From: a bacterium
GTDB lineage: Archaea > Thermoplasmatota > Thermoplasmata > Lutacidiplasmatales > UBA184
Direction: 5' to 3'
Assembly (NCBI GenBank): GCA_021832495.1
Contig: JAKBKR010000148.1
Coordinates: 1 to 5,821 of the forward strand
Length of the DNA stretch: 5,821 bases
The notes under the pieces are model-generated. The model saw nothing but the letters and a program-made list of their open reading frames with translations. It searched no databases and was not told the DNA's origin. Positions 5,743-5,821 of the stretch are shown one piece after another. The position numbers and the translations under genes are program-made. Numbering within the stretch: the first letter of the stretch is position 1; each line of letters opens with the position of its first letter.

Positions 5743-5821
5743 ATGGAAGAAGTCTGGGTCGCCGGGGCTGCCATGAACCGCTTCGGGAAAGTGCCAGGGA
5801 TGGGAAGGGAGATGGCTTCCA
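5743..5821 (+). CDS. Probable thiolase (acetyl-CoA acetyltransferase family), N-terminal fragment
   Basis: Only the first 26 codons lie in the window and the frame is open to the right edge. The sequence MEEVWVAGAAMNRFGKVPGM matches the typical opening of archaeal SCP2-type thiolases: a first beta strand (VxVxGA), then a GMTRFGK-like motif, here AMNRFGK. Such enzymes form or cleave acetoacetyl-CoA or longer 3-ketoacyl-CoA. In archaea they usually neighbour a zinc-ribbon/OB-fold DUF35 gene and HMG-CoA synthase in the mevalonate pathway, but nothing downstream can be seen. The ATG is supported by the promoter at 5704-5718. The catalytic cysteine and histidines would be beyond the edge, so activity cannot be judged. 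Confidence 0.7.
   Translation, partial: MEEVWVAGAAMNRFGKVPGMGREMAS

Overview
The window looks like ordinary chromosomal DNA from a GC-rich archaeon, most likely in or near the Thermoplasmata, although that lineage call is an inference. The archaeal call rests on three observations. TATA-like boxes (TTATAT, TTATCT, TTTAGA) preceded by purine-rich BRE-like stretches sit about 25-30 bases before the start codons of the first genes of transcription units, which fits leaderless transcripts. The only strong Shine-Dalgarno site (GGAGGTG) precedes an internal operon gene. The protein set (two-subunit glycine decarboxylase, a short ThiI-type PP-loop protein with a CxxC, a six-helix DUF6159-like membrane protein, an archaeal-style thiolase start) also fits. 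I see no rRNA, tRNA, CRISPR array, insertion sequence or phage gene.

Layout from left to right. Bases 1-900 (+) hold the 3' part of an unrecognised regulator-like gene that enters from the left edge. It meets tail to tail, with a 21-base overlap, a membrane protein gene of the DUF6159 type (1779 to 880, -). Upstream of that on the same strand is the core of the window, the gcvPA-gcvPB pair (4640 to 3267 and 3267 to 1828, -). These encode the two subunits of glycine dehydrogenase (decarboxylating), the P-protein of the glycine cleavage system, and are joined by a one-base TAATG stop/start overlap. An 89-base divergent promoter region (4641-4729) separates gcvPA from a ThiI-like sulfurtransferase gene (4730-5356, +). 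Three bases later comes a small unrecognised gene (5360-5662, +), probably in the same operon. A separate promoter then leads into the first 26 codons of a probable thiolase gene (5743 to the right edge).

Functionally, GcvPA and GcvPB together bind pyridoxal phosphate, decarboxylate glycine and pass the aminomethyl group to the lipoyl arm of GcvH. GcvH, GcvT and the dihydrolipoyl dehydrogenase are not in this window. The ThiI-like protein probably adenylates and thiolates tRNA (4-thiouridine) or takes part in thiazole synthesis, and the small downstream protein is its most likely partner. Nothing here amounts to a clear new system. The items most worth following are the THUMP-less ThiI with its small companion, the back-to-back promoter dyad, and the palindrome and repeat upstream of the membrane protein gene.
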